Source of the DNA: Caenispirillum bisanense
GTDB taxonomy: Bacteria; Pseudomonadota; Alphaproteobacteria; Rhodospirillales; Rhodospirillaceae
Length of the DNA: 64,000 nucleotides
Direction: 5' to 3'
Assembly: GCF_039523075.1 (NCBI RefSeq)
Contig: NZ_BAAAEP010000001.1
Location: 1 to 64,000, forward strand
Part shown: positions 7,868 to 18,300 of the stretch, piece after piece
How the letters are laid out: each line of letters opens with the position of its first letter
How positions within the stretch are numbered: position 1 is the first letter of the stretch
Translations under genes and position numbers: made by a program
The notes under the pieces: model-generated
What the model saw: only the letters and a program-made list of their open reading frames with translations
The model's database searches: none
What the model was told of the DNA's origin: nothing

Positions 7868-8878
7868 ATGACGCCCGCCCTCGCCCTGCCCCTGTTCGCC
7901 GCCGTCGCCGCCGCCGTGGTGCTCGCCACCGGCCTGGTGCTGCGCTGGCTGCGCCGCCGCCAGATCCTCGACCGCCCCAACGACCGCTCCAGCCACAGCC
8001 TGCCGACGCCGCGCGGCGGCGGACTGGCGGTGATGGCGGTGCTGCTGCCGGCCTGGGGCCTCGCCGCGCCCGACAGTCTGGCCGGCGGCGCCGGTCCGGT
8101 GCAGATCGCGCTGCTGTGCGCTGCCGGGCTGGCGGCGGTGTCGTGGCTGGACGACCTGCGCGGCCTGCCGCCGCTGCCGCGCTTTCTGGCGCAAGGGCTG
8201 GCGGTGGCGGTGGTGCTGGCGCTGCTGCCCGGCGAGGCACTGGTGTTCCAGGGCGCCCTGCCGCTGGCGCTCGACCGCCTGCTGACGGCGCTCGGCTGGC
8301 TGTGGTTCATCAACCTCTACAACTTCATGGACGGCATCGACGGCATCACCGGCGTCGAGACCGCCTCCATCGGCGGCGGCGTGGCGGTGCTGGCGGCGGC
8401 CGGACTGGCGGCGCCGGTGCTGCTCGGCCCCGGGGTGGTGGTGCTGGCGGCGGCGCTTGGGTTCCTGGTGTGGAACTGGCATCCGGCCAAGCTGTTCATG
8501 GGCGATGTCGGCAGCGTGCCGCTGGGCTTCCTGCTCGGCCTGCTGCTCATCACCCTGGCGGTCGAGGGCCAGCTGGCGGCGGCGCTGATCCTGCCGCTTT
8601 ACCACATCGCCGACGCCACCCTCACCCTGCTGCGCCGCCTGCGCCGGGGCGAAAAGCCCTGGGAAGCCCACCGCAGCCACTTTTATCAGCGGGCGGTGCG
8701 CGGCGGCCTCAGCCACGGCCGGGTGAGCGGCGCGGTGGCGGTCGCCAACCTGGGCCTGATCGGCTGCGCCGTGGTCGCCGCCGCCGGCCTGCCCTGGCTC
8801 GGCCTGCTCGCCGCCGTGGCGCTGGTGGCCGCCCTGCTCGCCGCCCTCTCCCGCCGCGCCGTGCCGATGGACGGGTAG
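7868..8878 (+). CDS. polyprenyl-phosphate glycosyl-1-phosphate transferase (MraY/WecA superfamily)
   Basis: A 336-residue polytopic membrane enzyme transferring a sugar-1-phosphate from a UDP-sugar to undecaprenyl phosphate, the first step of O-antigen, capsule or similar glycan synthesis. Family motifs in order: RGGGLAVMAVLL, WLDDLRGLPPLPRF (Asp pair), NLYNFMDGIDGITGVE, KLFMGDVGSVPLGFLLG and the C-terminal HRSHFYQRAV histidine motif. About ten membrane helices are apparent. Start ATG 7868 is divergent from the cobalamin operon. It is WecA/TagO-like rather than MraY, since no murein cluster is nearby; the exact sugar is unknown. Confidence 0.88.
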   Translation: MTPALALPLFAAVAAAVVLATGLVLRWLRRRQILDRPNDRSSHSLPTPRGGGLAVMAVLLPAWGLAAPDSLAGGAGPVQIALLCAAGLAAVSWLDDLRGLPPLPRFLAQGLAVAVVLALLPGEALVFQGALPLALDRLLTALGWLWFINLYNFMDGIDGITGVETASIGGGVAVLAAAGLAAPVLLGPGVVVLAAALGFLVWNWHPAKLFMGDVGSVPLGFLLGLLLITLAVEGQLAAALILPLYHIADATLTLLRRLRRGEKPWEAHRSHFYQRAVRGGLSHGRVSGAVAVANLGLIGCAVVAAAGLPWLGLLAAVALVAALLAALSRRAVPMDG

Positions 8879-8904
8879 GGTTTCTCCCGACCGACGAAGA
8901 GAAA

Positions 8905-8939
8905 GGGGGAGGCAACCGGCCGGCTGCCTCCCCCCTTTT
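8905..8939. terminator. bidirectional intrinsic terminator
   Basis: Perfect 10-bp stem GGGGGAGGCA (8905-8914) / TGCCTCCCCC (8925-8934) with a 10-nt loop, followed by CTTTT on the plus strand and preceded by GAAA (T-run on the minus strand). It sits between the convergent sugar transferase and pheT and can serve both. Confidence 0.8.
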
Positions 8940-8963
8940 CGTATCGGCGTCGGACGTGCGGCG

Positions 8964-11360
8964 TTACGACCGCAGCGTCGCCCCGGTGGCCTTTTCCACC
9001 GCCGCCACCACCGCCGCCGTCACCTTGTCCAGGTCTTCGTCGGTCAGGGTGCGGTCCTGCGGTTGCAGGGTGATGGAGAGCGCGAGGCTCTTGCGGCCGG
9101 CGCCCACGGTGTCGCCCTGGTAGACGTCGAACACCCGCACCTCGGTGATCAGCTTGCGGTCGGCGCCCTTGGCGGCGCGGATCAGCTTTTCGGCCGGGGT
9201 GTCGGCATCGACGACGAAGGCGAAGTCGCGCTCCAGCGGCTGGAACGGCGACGGGCGCAGCAGCGGCCGGGTCTTGCCGGCGGCGGCGCCGCCCTTGGTC
9301 TTGGGCTGCGGCACCGCTTCAAGGAAGACCTCGAAGCCGACCACGGTGCCCTTGACATCCAGGCCCTTCAGCACCCGCGGGTGGATCTCGCCGAACCACG
9401 CCAGCACCGTCGGACCCAGGCGCAGCGCGCCGGAGCGGCCGGGGTGGTACCAGCCGGGCGCGTCGGTGGTCACCTGGATGTTGTCCACCGGGCAGCCGGC
9501 GGCTTCCAGGGCGGCGAGCGCATCGGCCTTGGCGTCGAAGGCGTCCACGGCACGCGGCGCCTGCACCCAGTTGCGCGGGCCGGTGCGGCCGGCGCGGACG
9601 CCGGCGGCGACCAGACGCTGGCCCTTGGCGGTGTCGTCCTGGAAGTCCGGCCCGACCTCGAACAGCGCCACATCCGGGTAGCCGCGGGCGGCGTTGCGGC
9701 CGGCGGCCTGGATCAGGTTCGGCAGCACCGACGGACGCATGGTGTCGAGGTCGCTGCTGATGGGGTTGGACAGCACCAGCGCCTCGTCGCCGAAGCCGAA
9801 CAGATCGGCGTGGGCGCGGGCCATGAACGACCACGTCACCGTTTCCATCATGCCGCGCGTCGCCAGGGTGCGGCGGGCGAATTCCCGCTGCCGCTGGCGC
9901 GGCGTCAGCACCACCGGCGGCATGGGCGAGCGCGGCAGCGGCAGCGCCGGGATGTTGTCGTAGCCGTGGATGCGGATGACCTCCTCGACCACGTCGTGTT
10001 CCGCGGTCACGTCCAGGCGCCACGACGGCGGCACCACGGCCAGACGGCCGTCGGCGGTCTCTTCCACCGTGAAGGCGAGCGCCCGCAGGATCTCCACCAC
10101 CCGGTCCTTCGACAGGTCGACGCCACCCAGCGCCGCCACCCGCTCCGGCCGCACGGCGATGGCGCCGGGGCCGGCGGGCGGCGCGCCGGCCACCACCAGC
10201 TCCGACGGCTCGCCGCCGCATAGGTCGAGGATCAGGCGGGTCGCCAGCTCGCAGCCCCACACCGCCGACTGCGGATCGACGCCGCGTTCGAACCGGTAGC
10301 GGGCGTCGGAGTCGATGGCGAGCCGGCGGCCGGTGTTGGCGACGGCAACGGCATCGAACAGCGCCGATTCGATGAACACGTCGGTGGTGTCGGCCGTCGC
10401 GCCTTCGTCCTCGCCACCCATGATGCCGCCGAGGCCAAGGGCGCGGGCGTCGTCGGCGATGACCACGATCTGCTCGTCAAGCTCGTAGGTCTTGCCGTTG
10501 AGCGCCAGCAGCGTCTCGCCGGGGCGGCCGGGGCGGGCGCGCACGGTGCCCGACAGCTTGGCGGCGTCGAAGACGTGCAGCGGGCGGCCGCGGTCGACGG
10601 TGACGTAGTTGGTGATGTCCACCAGGGCGGAGATGGGGCGCAGGCCCACCGCCTCCAGCCGGTCCTTCAGCCACTGGGGGCTGTCGCCGTTCTTCACGCC
10701 GCGCACGTAGCGGCCGACGAACATCAGGCAGCCGTCATGCTCCAGCGCCACGCCGACGGGGCTTGGGAAGGTGCCGGGGATGGCCGGCTCGTCCAGCGGC
10801 TTCAGGGTGCCGAGGCCGGCGGCGGCGAGGTCGCGGGCGATGCCGCGCACGCCCAGGCAATCCATGCGGTTGGGCGTGATCGCCACCTCGATCACCGGGT
10901 CGAGGTTGACGACGCTGGTCAGCTTCGCCCCCACGGCGGCATCGTCCGGCAGTTCGATGATGCCGCTGTGGTCCGACCCGAGGCCGAGTTCGCGCCACGA
11001 GCACATCATGCCCTGGCTTTCGACGTCGCGGATCTTGCCCTTCTTCAGCACCTCGCCGCTGTCGGGGATGCGGTCGCCGGGGCGGGCGAGCGCCACCTTC
11101 AGGCCCTGGCGGGCGTTGGGGGCGCCGCACACCACCTGGATGACCTCGGCGCCAGTGTCGACGCGGCAGACCTTCAGGCGGTCCGCATTGGGGTGCGGAC
11201 CGGCTTCGACCACATGGCCGACGATGAAGGGCGCCAGATCCTTGGCGGGATCGTGGACCTCTTCCACTTCCAGGCCGACGGCGGTCAGCTTCTCGACGAT
11301 GACGTCGAGCGGCGCGTCGGTCTCCAGGTGGTCCTTGAGCCAGGAGAGGGTGAACTTCAT
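8964..11360 (-). CDS. pheT: phenylalanyl-tRNA synthetase beta subunit
   Basis: A 798-residue protein starting MKFTLSWLKDHLETDAPLD, typical for PheT. The tRNA-binding OB fold (about residues 40-150) includes GPHPNADRLKVCRVD and VVCGAPNARQGLKVALARP. The B3/B4 editing and B5 domains follow, then the catalytic-like core. The C-terminal anticodon-binding ferredoxin fold contains PFQPLERDFAFVVD and ends in LTDEDLDKVTAAVVAAVEK. It forms the alpha2-beta2 enzyme with PheS. Its ATG overlaps the pheS stop (ATGA), so subunit synthesis is coupled. Confidence 0.97.
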   Translation of the reverse strand: MKFTLSWLKDHLETDAPLDVIVEKLTAVGLEVEEVHDPAKDLAPFIVGHVVEAGPHPNADRLKVCRVDTGAEVIQVVCGAPNARQGLKVALARPGDRIPDSGEVLKKGKIRDVESQGMMCSWRELGLGSDHSGIIELPDDAAVGAKLTSVVNLDPVIEVAITPNRMDCLGVRGIARDLAAAGLGTLKPLDEPAIPGTFPSPVGVALEHDGCLMFVGRYVRGVKNGDSPQWLKDRLEAVGLRPISALVDITNYVTVDRGRPLHVFDAAKLSGTVRARPGRPGETLLALNGKTYELDEQIVVIADDARALGLGGIMGGEDEGATADTTDVFIESALFDAVAVANTGRRLAIDSDARYRFERGVDPQSAVWGCELATRLILDLCGGEPSELVVAGAPPAGPGAIAVRPERVAALGGVDLSKDRVVEILRALAFTVEETADGRLAVVPPSWRLDVTAEHDVVEEVIRIHGYDNIPALPLPRSPMPPVVLTPRQRQREFARRTLATRGMMETVTWSFMARAHADLFGFGDEALVLSNPISSDLDTMRPSVLPNLIQAAGRNAARGYPDVALFEVGPDFQDDTAKGQRLVAAGVRAGRTGPRNWVQAPRAVDAFDAKADALAALEAAGCPVDNIQVTTDAPGWYHPGRSGALRLGPTVLAWFGEIHPRVLKGLDVKGTVVGFEVFLEAVPQPKTKGGAAAGKTRPLLRPSPFQPLERDFAFVVDADTPAEKLIRAAKGADRKLITEVRVFDVYQGDTVGAGRKSLALSITLQPQDRTLTDEDLDKVTAAVVAAVEKATGATLRS

Positions 11361-12433
11361 CGGGTCAGGCCTCCGGTCACGCTGGGCACGTCGAGGGCGG
11401 CGAAGCCGTAGTGGCGCAGCCAGCGCAGATCGCTTTCAAAGAAGGTGCGCAGGTCGGGGATGCCGTACTTGAGCATGGCGATGCGCTCGATCCCCATGCC
11501 GAAGGCGAAGCCCTGGTACTCGGTCGGGTCGATGCCGCAGGCCTTGAGCACGTTGGGGTGCACCATGCCGCAGCCGAGGATCTCCAGCCACGAGTCGCCG
11601 GCGCCGATCTTCAGTTCTCCGCCGGCGCGCGAGCAGCCGATGTCCATTTCGGCGCTGGGCTCGGTGAAGGGGAAGAAGCTCGGGCGGAAGCGCACGGGCA
11701 GTTCGTCCAGCTCGAAGTAGGTGCGCACGAACTCGATCAGGCAGCCCTTCAGGTGGCCCATGTGGGTGGTCTTGTCGATGACCAGCCCTTCCACCTGGTG
11801 GAACATGGGCGTGTGCGTCATGTCGTAGTCGCAGCGATACGTCCGGCCCGGCGCGATGATGCGGATGGGCGGCTTCGTGCTGGTCATGGTGTGGACCTGC
11901 ACGGTGGAGGTATGGGTGCGCAGCATCAGGCGCGAGCCGTCGGCCTTCTCCGGCAGGAAGAAGGTGTCGTGCATCTGGCGCGCCGGATGGTCGGGCGGGA
12001 AGTTGAGCGCCGTGAAGTTGTGGAAGTCGTCGTCGATGTCCGGCCCTTCCGCCACCGTGAAGCCCATCTGGCCGAAGATCGCCGTCAGCTCGGCGATGGT
12101 CTGGCTGATGGGGTGCAGGCTGCCGGCGCCTTCCGGGCGCACGGGCAGGGTGACGTCGATGCGCTCGCGCGCCAGACGGTCGTTCAGCTCGGCCTCTTCC
12201 AGGGCGGTGCGGCGCTCGTCCAGGGCGGCGGCGACGACGTCCTTGAGGGCGTTGAGCTGCTGGCCGGCCTCGCGGCGCTCGTCGGGGGTCATGCCGCCGA
12301 GGCCCTTCATCATGTCGGTGATGCGGCCCTTCTTGCCGAGCGCGGCGACGCGCACCTGTTCCAGCGCATCGCGGTCGGCGGCGCCGGCGACGGCGGCCAG
12401 CAGTTCGGCCCGCAAGTCCTCCATGGTGCTCAT
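11357..12433 (-). CDS. pheS: phenylalanyl-tRNA synthetase alpha subunit
   Basis: A 358-residue class II aminoacyl-tRNA synthetase subunit. The N-terminal coiled-coil tRNA arm (residues about 1-95) is followed by the catalytic core with HPISQTIAELTAIFGQMGF, LLRTHTSTVQ-type motif (LMLRTHTSTVQVHTM), GRTYRCDYDMTHTPMFHQVE (motif 2) and GFAFGMGIERIAMLKYGI (motif 3). It activates phenylalanine and charges tRNA-Phe with PheT. ATG at 12433 is used; a second ATG three codons later is possible. Confidence 0.97.
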   Translation of the reverse strand: MSTMEDLRAELLAAVAGAADRDALEQVRVAALGKKGRITDMMKGLGGMTPDERREAGQQLNALKDVVAAALDERRTALEEAELNDRLARERIDVTLPVRPEGAGSLHPISQTIAELTAIFGQMGFTVAEGPDIDDDFHNFTALNFPPDHPARQMHDTFFLPEKADGSRLMLRTHTSTVQVHTMTSTKPPIRIIAPGRTYRCDYDMTHTPMFHQVEGLVIDKTTHMGHLKGCLIEFVRTYFELDELPVRFRPSFFPFTEPSAEMDIGCSRAGGELKIGAGDSWLEILGCGMVHPNVLKACGIDPTEYQGFAFGMGIERIAMLKYGIPDLRTFFESDLRWLRHYGFAALDVPSVTGGLTR

Positions 12434-12499
12434 GGTCTTCCCTTGTGCTTGTGGGGCGGGGAAATCCCCAGACGGTTTGAAAATGTGGACGCTTATACC

Positions 12500-12530
12500 A
12501 GACTGCGGCGAGCTTGACTCGCCGCAGTCT
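12500..12530. repeat. perfect 13-bp inverted repeat upstream of pheS
   Basis: Arms AGACTGCGGCGAG (12500-12512) and CTCGCCGCAGTCT (12518-12530) flank a 5-nt loop. The palindrome lies directly upstream of, and touches, the putative extended -10 element of pheS, so it would cover the -35 region. It may be an operator or part of a repetitive hairpin mosaic. Confidence 0.6.
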
Positions 12531-12609
12531 GGCCGGCGCGACCCGCGACCGAAGGGTCGCTCCTGTTAAGAGCGCGCCTCCGGCGCGACTGCGCCGCGCG
12601 GCCCCTGCC

Positions 12610-12654
12610 GCGGGAGCCAAGGGCGCGAGGAGCGCCCGCCCGGCGCCTGAGGGC
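12610..12654 (-). repeat. intergenic repeat, copy 1
   Basis: Read on the minus strand, this segment shares 23 consecutive bases and then an 18-base block (CGCGCCCTTGGCTCCCGC) with the copy at 40029-40077, with a small length change between the blocks. It lies between rplT and pheS and is internally palindromic (GGCGCC core). See the finding on the repeat family. Confidence 0.7.
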
Positions 12655-12681
12655 AGAAGAAAATCATTCCAGACGGCAAGA

Positions 12682-12708
12682 AGGGGCTGCCACGGCCGGG
12701 CAGCCCCT
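12682..12708 (-). terminator. terminator-like hairpin after rplT
   Basis: Stem AGGGGCTGCC (12682-12691) / GGCAGCCCCT (12699-12708), loop 7 nt. On the minus strand it is followed by a weak T-rich TCTTGCC. It lies 56 nt downstream of the rplT stop and probably ends or attenuates the rpmI-rplT transcript. Confidence 0.55.
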
Positions 12709-12763
12709 CCTCGAATCTTCAGGCGTCGCCCGGCTCGCGCCGGGTATGACCGAATCCGCCGTC

Positions 12764-13120
12764 CTAGTCGAGGGCCGCCTGGGCCTGCTTGACCAGGGAC
12801 GCAAACGCTTCCGGCTGCGTGATGGCGAGGTCGGACAGCACCTTGCGGTCGAGTTCGATGCCGGCCTTGTTGAGGCCGTTCATGAACGTCGAGTAGTTGA
12901 TGCCGTGCTCGCGGACAGCGGCGTTGATGCGCTGGATCCACAGGCCGCGGAAATCGCGCTTCTTGTTGCGGCGGTCGCGATAGGCGTACTGGAGGCCCTT
13001 CTCGACCTTCTCGATCGCGATGCGGAAGTTGGTGCTGGAGCGGCCGCGGTAACCCTTGGCGAGCTTCAGGACCTTCTTGTGACGGGCGTGCGTGGTAACG
13101 CCGCGCTTGACTCGGGACAT
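12764..13120 (-). CDS. rplT: 50S ribosomal protein L20
   Basis: A 118-residue basic protein starting MSRVKRGVTTHARHKKVLKL, with the L20 signature region RDFRGLWIQRINAAVREHG in its centre. L20 binds 23S rRNA early in large-subunit assembly and in many bacteria represses its own operon. It follows rpmI by 23 nt; infC is not in the immediate upstream region here. Confidence 0.98.
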   Translation of the reverse strand: MSRVKRGVTTHARHKKVLKLAKGYRGRSSTNFRIAIEKVEKGLQYAYRDRRNKKRDFRGLWIQRINAAVREHGINYSTFMNGLNKAGIELDRKVLSDLAITQPEAFASLVKQAQAALD

Positions 13121-13143
13121 GTCTTAAACTCCGACCGGCGTGA

Positions 13144-13344
13144 TTAAGCGTAGGGCAGGAAGAACTTCTTGACGATTTCGGCGTCGGACTTGCACAGGAT
13201 GAACGTCCCGCGCGCCTGCCGCTTCATCTGCTGGGGCTTGTTGCGCAGCATGTGGCGCTTGTAGGCCACGTTGGCGCGCACCTTGCCGGTGCCGGTGGTA
13301 CGGAAGCGCTTCTTGGCAGCGCTCTTGGTCTTCAGCTTGGGCAT
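13144..13344 (-). CDS. rpmI: 50S ribosomal protein L35
   Basis: A 66-residue basic protein, MPKLKTKSAAKKRFRTTGTG at the N-terminus, diagnostic for L35. First gene of the rpmI-rplT unit, with a promoter candidate at 13475-13503. The absence of infC directly upstream differs from the classic infC-rpmI-rplT order but is common in alphaproteobacteria. Confidence 0.98.
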   Translation of the reverse strand: MPKLKTKSAAKKRFRTTGTGKVRANVAYKRHMLRNKPQQMKRQARGTFILCKSDAEIVKKFFLPYA

Positions 13345-13474
13345 TTTGGTCCTCTGAAGCTTGGGTGACCGTCATGAGCGGGTCGGCATGCCCTTGGCCC
13401 GAACACCCGCCGCCAGGAAGACCCTGGACGCCGGGGGAGCCATCGCCTGGCCGCTCCCTTTTTGGAAGGGCGTG

Positions 13475-13503
13475 TTTATAGGCGCAACCGGGCCGTCGCG
13501 CAA
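13475..13503 (-). promoter_or_regulatory. promoter candidate for rpmI-rplT
   Basis: Minus-strand TTGCGC (13498-13503), 17-nt spacer, TATAAA (13475-13480). The leader to the rpmI ATG would be about 125 nt, long enough for L20-type autoregulation, though I did not identify a specific structure. Confidence 0.55.
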
Positions 13504-13598
13504 GCCCCTGCCTGCCATGGCTGCCCCGCCGCCGCCGGCCGTTGCGCCCCCCGGCGGCCGCGATTGTACTGGCGGAGGCAATGGCAGGAGGCCCGGAC

Positions 13599-14111
13599 AT
13601 GGCCGTTCCAGGCGACAAGGTGGCACTGATCGCCGCCATCGAAGACAGCTACGCCAGGCTTGTGGCGGACCTGGCCACCCTCCCCGCCGACCGCACCGAC
13701 GACCCGACGCTGGAGGGCCACGCCAAGGGCACGCACATGAGCGCCGCCGACCTCGTCGCCTACCTGGTGGGCTGGAACGAGCTGCTGCTGTCGTGGTGCG
13801 CCGGCCGCGACTCGGGGCAGGAGGTCGCCTTCCCGGCGGAGGGCTACGGCTGGAACGACCTCGGGCGGCTGGCCGGCAAGTTCTACGCCGATTACGCCGG
13901 CCTGACGTGGCAGGACCGGCTGGCGCGGCTGGAGCGGGCGGAGAAGGCCATCCTCGCCCGCGTCGTGGCGGCGGATGCGGCGACCCTGTTCTCGGCGCCG
14001 TGGTACAAGACCTACCCCTTCGGCCGCATGGTCCACTGGAACACCTCCGCCCCCTATGCCAACGCCCGCACCCGGCTGCGGCGGTGGAAGAAGGCGCAGG
14101 GGCTGCGCTGA
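13599..14111 (+). CDS. ClbS/DfsB-family four-helix bundle protein
   Basis: A 170-residue DinB-like protein. It begins DKVALIAAIEDSYARLVADL and contains the family signatures SAADLVAYLVGWNELLLSW, GYGWNDLGRLAGKFYADY and WYKTYPFGRMVHWNTSAPYA. ClbS is a colibactin-resistance hydrolase, but most chromosomal DfsB homologs have no assigned role. ATG at 13599 is preferred over an in-frame ATG at 13581 because AGGAGG lies 7 nt before it. It is divergent from rpmI and 79 nt upstream of the SPOR lipoprotein. Confidence 0.85.
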   Translation: MAVPGDKVALIAAIEDSYARLVADLATLPADRTDDPTLEGHAKGTHMSAADLVAYLVGWNELLLSWCAGRDSGQEVAFPAEGYGWNDLGRLAGKFYADYAGLTWQDRLARLERAEKAILARVVAADAATLFSAPWYKTYPFGRMVHWNTSAPYANARTRLRRWKKAQGLR

Positions 14112-14190
14112 CGGGGTGGCAAGTTTCATTGGTGCTGGGCGCGGTGCCGACTATCATGGCCCGACTCGACGTACCACTCCGGGAGCCGCC

Positions 14191-15300
<1,110 letters not shown>

Positions 15301-15325
15301 GCAACTCTCTTTCGATTAGGACTCG

Positions 15326-15346
15326 ACTCTTGCAAATTGCAAGAGT
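15326..15346. promoter_or_regulatory. operator-like palindrome upstream of the restriction-modification gene
   Basis: Perfect inverted repeat of 10-bp arms, ACTCTTGCAA and TTGCAAGAGT, around a central A, 38 nt before the ATG of the MmeI-like gene. It is AT-richer than its surroundings. Restriction genes are often controlled by palindromic operators; no controller-protein gene is adjacent, so the regulator is unknown. Confidence 0.5.
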
Positions 15347-15384
15347 AAGCACCTCCCCCTTCGCGAGAGGGGGGAGACTCGGTC

Positions 15385-18300
15385 ATGCGCGACGTGGAGG
15401 AACCGGCGGCGCCACGGGCGTCGGCGGCGGAGGTGGCGGCGTTCATTGCCCGCTGGGAGCCCTCGGGCGGGGCCGAACTGGCCAACTACGCCCTGTTCCT
15501 GACCGAGCTGTGCGACCTGCTGCGGCTCGACCGGCCGGAACCGGCGCGGGCCGACACCCACCTCAACGATTACGTGTTCGAGCGGCAGGTGGTCATCCCC
15601 GGCGTGGGTGAGACCACCACCGGCCGCATCGACCTCTACAAGCGCGGCTGCTTCGTGCTGGAGGCCAAGCAGGGGGTGCAGCAGCAGATCGCCGCCGAAC
15701 GGGCGCTGCGGCCCTTCGCCGCCGCCGCCGCCGCTGAGGCTCCGCCGCGCCGCCAGAAGGGCGCCGGCACCCGCGGCGGGCGGGAATGGAGCGACGCCAT
15801 GCTGCGGGCGCGCGGCCAGGCCCACGCCTATGCCCGCGCCATCGCCGCCGAAACCGGGGAATGTCCGCCGTTCATGATCGTCGCCGACGTCGGCCACAGC
15901 ATCGAGCTGTATGCCGACTTCTCGCGCACCGGCAACCACTACACCCAGTTCCCCGATGGCCGATCCTTCCGCCTGACGCTTGCCGACCTGCACGACCCGG
16001 CGGTGCAGCACCGGCTGGCGGCGGTGTGGACGGCGCCGGCGTCGCTCGATCCGTCGCGGCGGGCGGAGGCGGTGACCCGTCACGTCGGCCGCATGCTGGC
16101 CGCCCTCGCCCGCTCGCTGGAGAAGGACGGCAACGAGCCGCGGCGGGTGTCGGAATTCCTCATGCGCTGCGTGTTCACCATGTTCGCCGAGGACGTCGGG
16201 CTGCTGAAGCCGGCCGACTGCTTCCGCGACTTCCTGGTCGCCCACATCGACGACCCCGCCACCTTCCGGCCCATGCTGGAAGACCTGTGGCGCGCCATGG
16301 ACAAGGGCGGCTTTTCCGCCGTCATCAAGCGCAAGGTGGCGCACTTCAACGGCGGCCTGTTCCGCAACAGCCGCGCCCTGGCGCTGACGGCGCAGCAGAT
16401 CCGCCTGCTCGCCCGCGCCGCCCGCGCCGACTGGACGGCGGTGGAGCCGGCCATCTTCGGCACCATCCTGGAACGCGCCCTGGAACCCAGGGAGCGCCAC
16501 AAGCTGGGCGCCCACTACACCCCCCGCCCCTATGTGGAGCGGCTGGTGATCCCGACGGTGATCGAGCCCCTGCGCCGCGAGTGGGACGCGGTGAAGGCCG
16601 CCGCCCTGCTGCTGGCCGGCGACGGCGACCTGCCGAAGGCGCAGGCGGAGGCGCTGGCCTTCCACACCCGCCTGTGCGCGGTGCGGGTGCTCGACCCCGC
16701 CTGCGGCTCGGGCAACTTCCTTTATGTCGCGCTGGAGCACATGAAGCGGCTGGAGGGCGAGGTGCTCGACCTGCTGGAGGAACTGGGCCAGTCCCAGTAC
16801 CTGCTGGAACTGGACCGCCACACCGTCGACCCCCACCAGTTCCTCGGCATCGAGAAGAACCCCCGCGCCGTGGCGGCGGCCGAGCTGGTGCTGTGGATCG
16901 GCTACCTGCAGTGGCACTTCCGCACCCGTGGCCGCACCCAGCCGGCCGAGCCGGTGCTGCGCAACTTCCGCAACATCGTGGAAGGCGACGCCCTGCTGAC
17001 CTGGACGCGGGAGGAACCCCGGCGCGACGACGCCGGCCGCCCGCTCACCCGCTGGGACGGCGAGACCCGCCGCCTCGACCCGGTGACCGGCCATTGGGTG
17101 CCCGACACCGGCGCCCGCGTGCCGCTGACCCGCCTGATCGAACCGCGCCCGACCGACTGGCCGGAGGCCGACTTCATCGTCGGCAACCCGCCCTTCCTGG
17201 GCGGCAAGGACATCCGCGACACCCTGGGCGAGGGCTATGCCGAGGCCCTGTGGAGCGTCTACTCCGACCTGCCGCAGTCCATCGACTATGTCATGTACTG
17301 GTGGCACAAGGCGGCCGATCTGGTGCGCCGCGGGCCGGTGCGGCGGTTCGGCTTCATCACCACCAACAGCCTGCCGCAGACCTTCAGCCGCCGGGTGGTG
17401 CAGATGCACATGACCGGGCGCCGGGCGCTGTCGCTGCTGTTCGCCATCCCCGACCACCCGTGGGTGGACGCCGCAGACGGCGCCGCCGTGCGCATCGCCA
17501 TGACCATCGCCGCCGCCGGCCGCCACGACGGCCGCCTGCTGCGGGTGACGGCCGAAAGCGGCGGCGACGGCGAAGGCCGGCGGGTGGAGCTGGACGAGCG
17601 CACCGGCCGCATCAACGCCGACCTCACCATCGGCGCCGACGTCAGCAAGGCCCTGCCGCTGATGGCCAATGATTGGCTGTGCTCGCCGGGCGTGAAGCTG
17701 CACGGCAAGGGGTTCATCGTCACGCCGACCAAGGCGGGAGAGCTTGGGCTGGGCAAGGTGAAGGGGCTGGAGAAGCATATCCGGCCCTATCTCAATGGCC
17801 GCGACTTAACCGGTCGGTCCCGGGGAGTCATGGTCATCGACCTGCACGGGCTGAGCGAGGTGCAGGTTCGACAACGCTTCCCCGCTGTCTATCAGCATGT
17901 TCTGGAGACGGTGAAGCCGGAGCGAGACCTCAATAACGAGGAGTACCGGCGAACGAACTGGTGGTTGTTCGGACGGAAGAATACTGACCTCCGAACCGCC
18001 ATCGCCGGATTGTCACGCTACATTGCCACCGTCGAAACGTCGCGTTTCAGGACCTTTGTTTTTCTCCCCGTAGGGGTCAGGCCGGACAACATGCTGGTTT
18101 GCGTCGCATTGGACGACGCCTATCACCTTGGCGTCCTCTCCAGCCGTATACATGTCGTCTGGGCGCTGGCGGCGGGGGCTCGGCTGGGGGTGGGGAACGA
18201 TCCGCGCTACTCCAAATCCAACTGCTTCGACAAATTCCCCTTCCCCCTGCCGGCGCCCGACATCGCGCAGGAGATCCGCGCCCTAGCGGAGGAACTGGAT

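Larger units (their letters stand above)
12434..12763. other. rplT-pheS intergenic region with several hairpins
   Basis: This 330-bp gene-free stretch holds, in the direction of transcription (minus): a terminator-like hairpin at 12682-12708, a copy of the window's intergenic repeat at 12610-12654, hairpins CGCGCC/GGCGCG at 12573-12587 and GCGACC/GGTCGC at 12545-12560, a large perfect palindrome at 12500-12530, and an extended -10 candidate (TG-G-TATAAG, 12492-12500) for pheS. I see no T-box or Phe-rich leader peptide. It suggests pheST has its own promoter, separate from rpmI-rplT. Confidence 0.55.
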
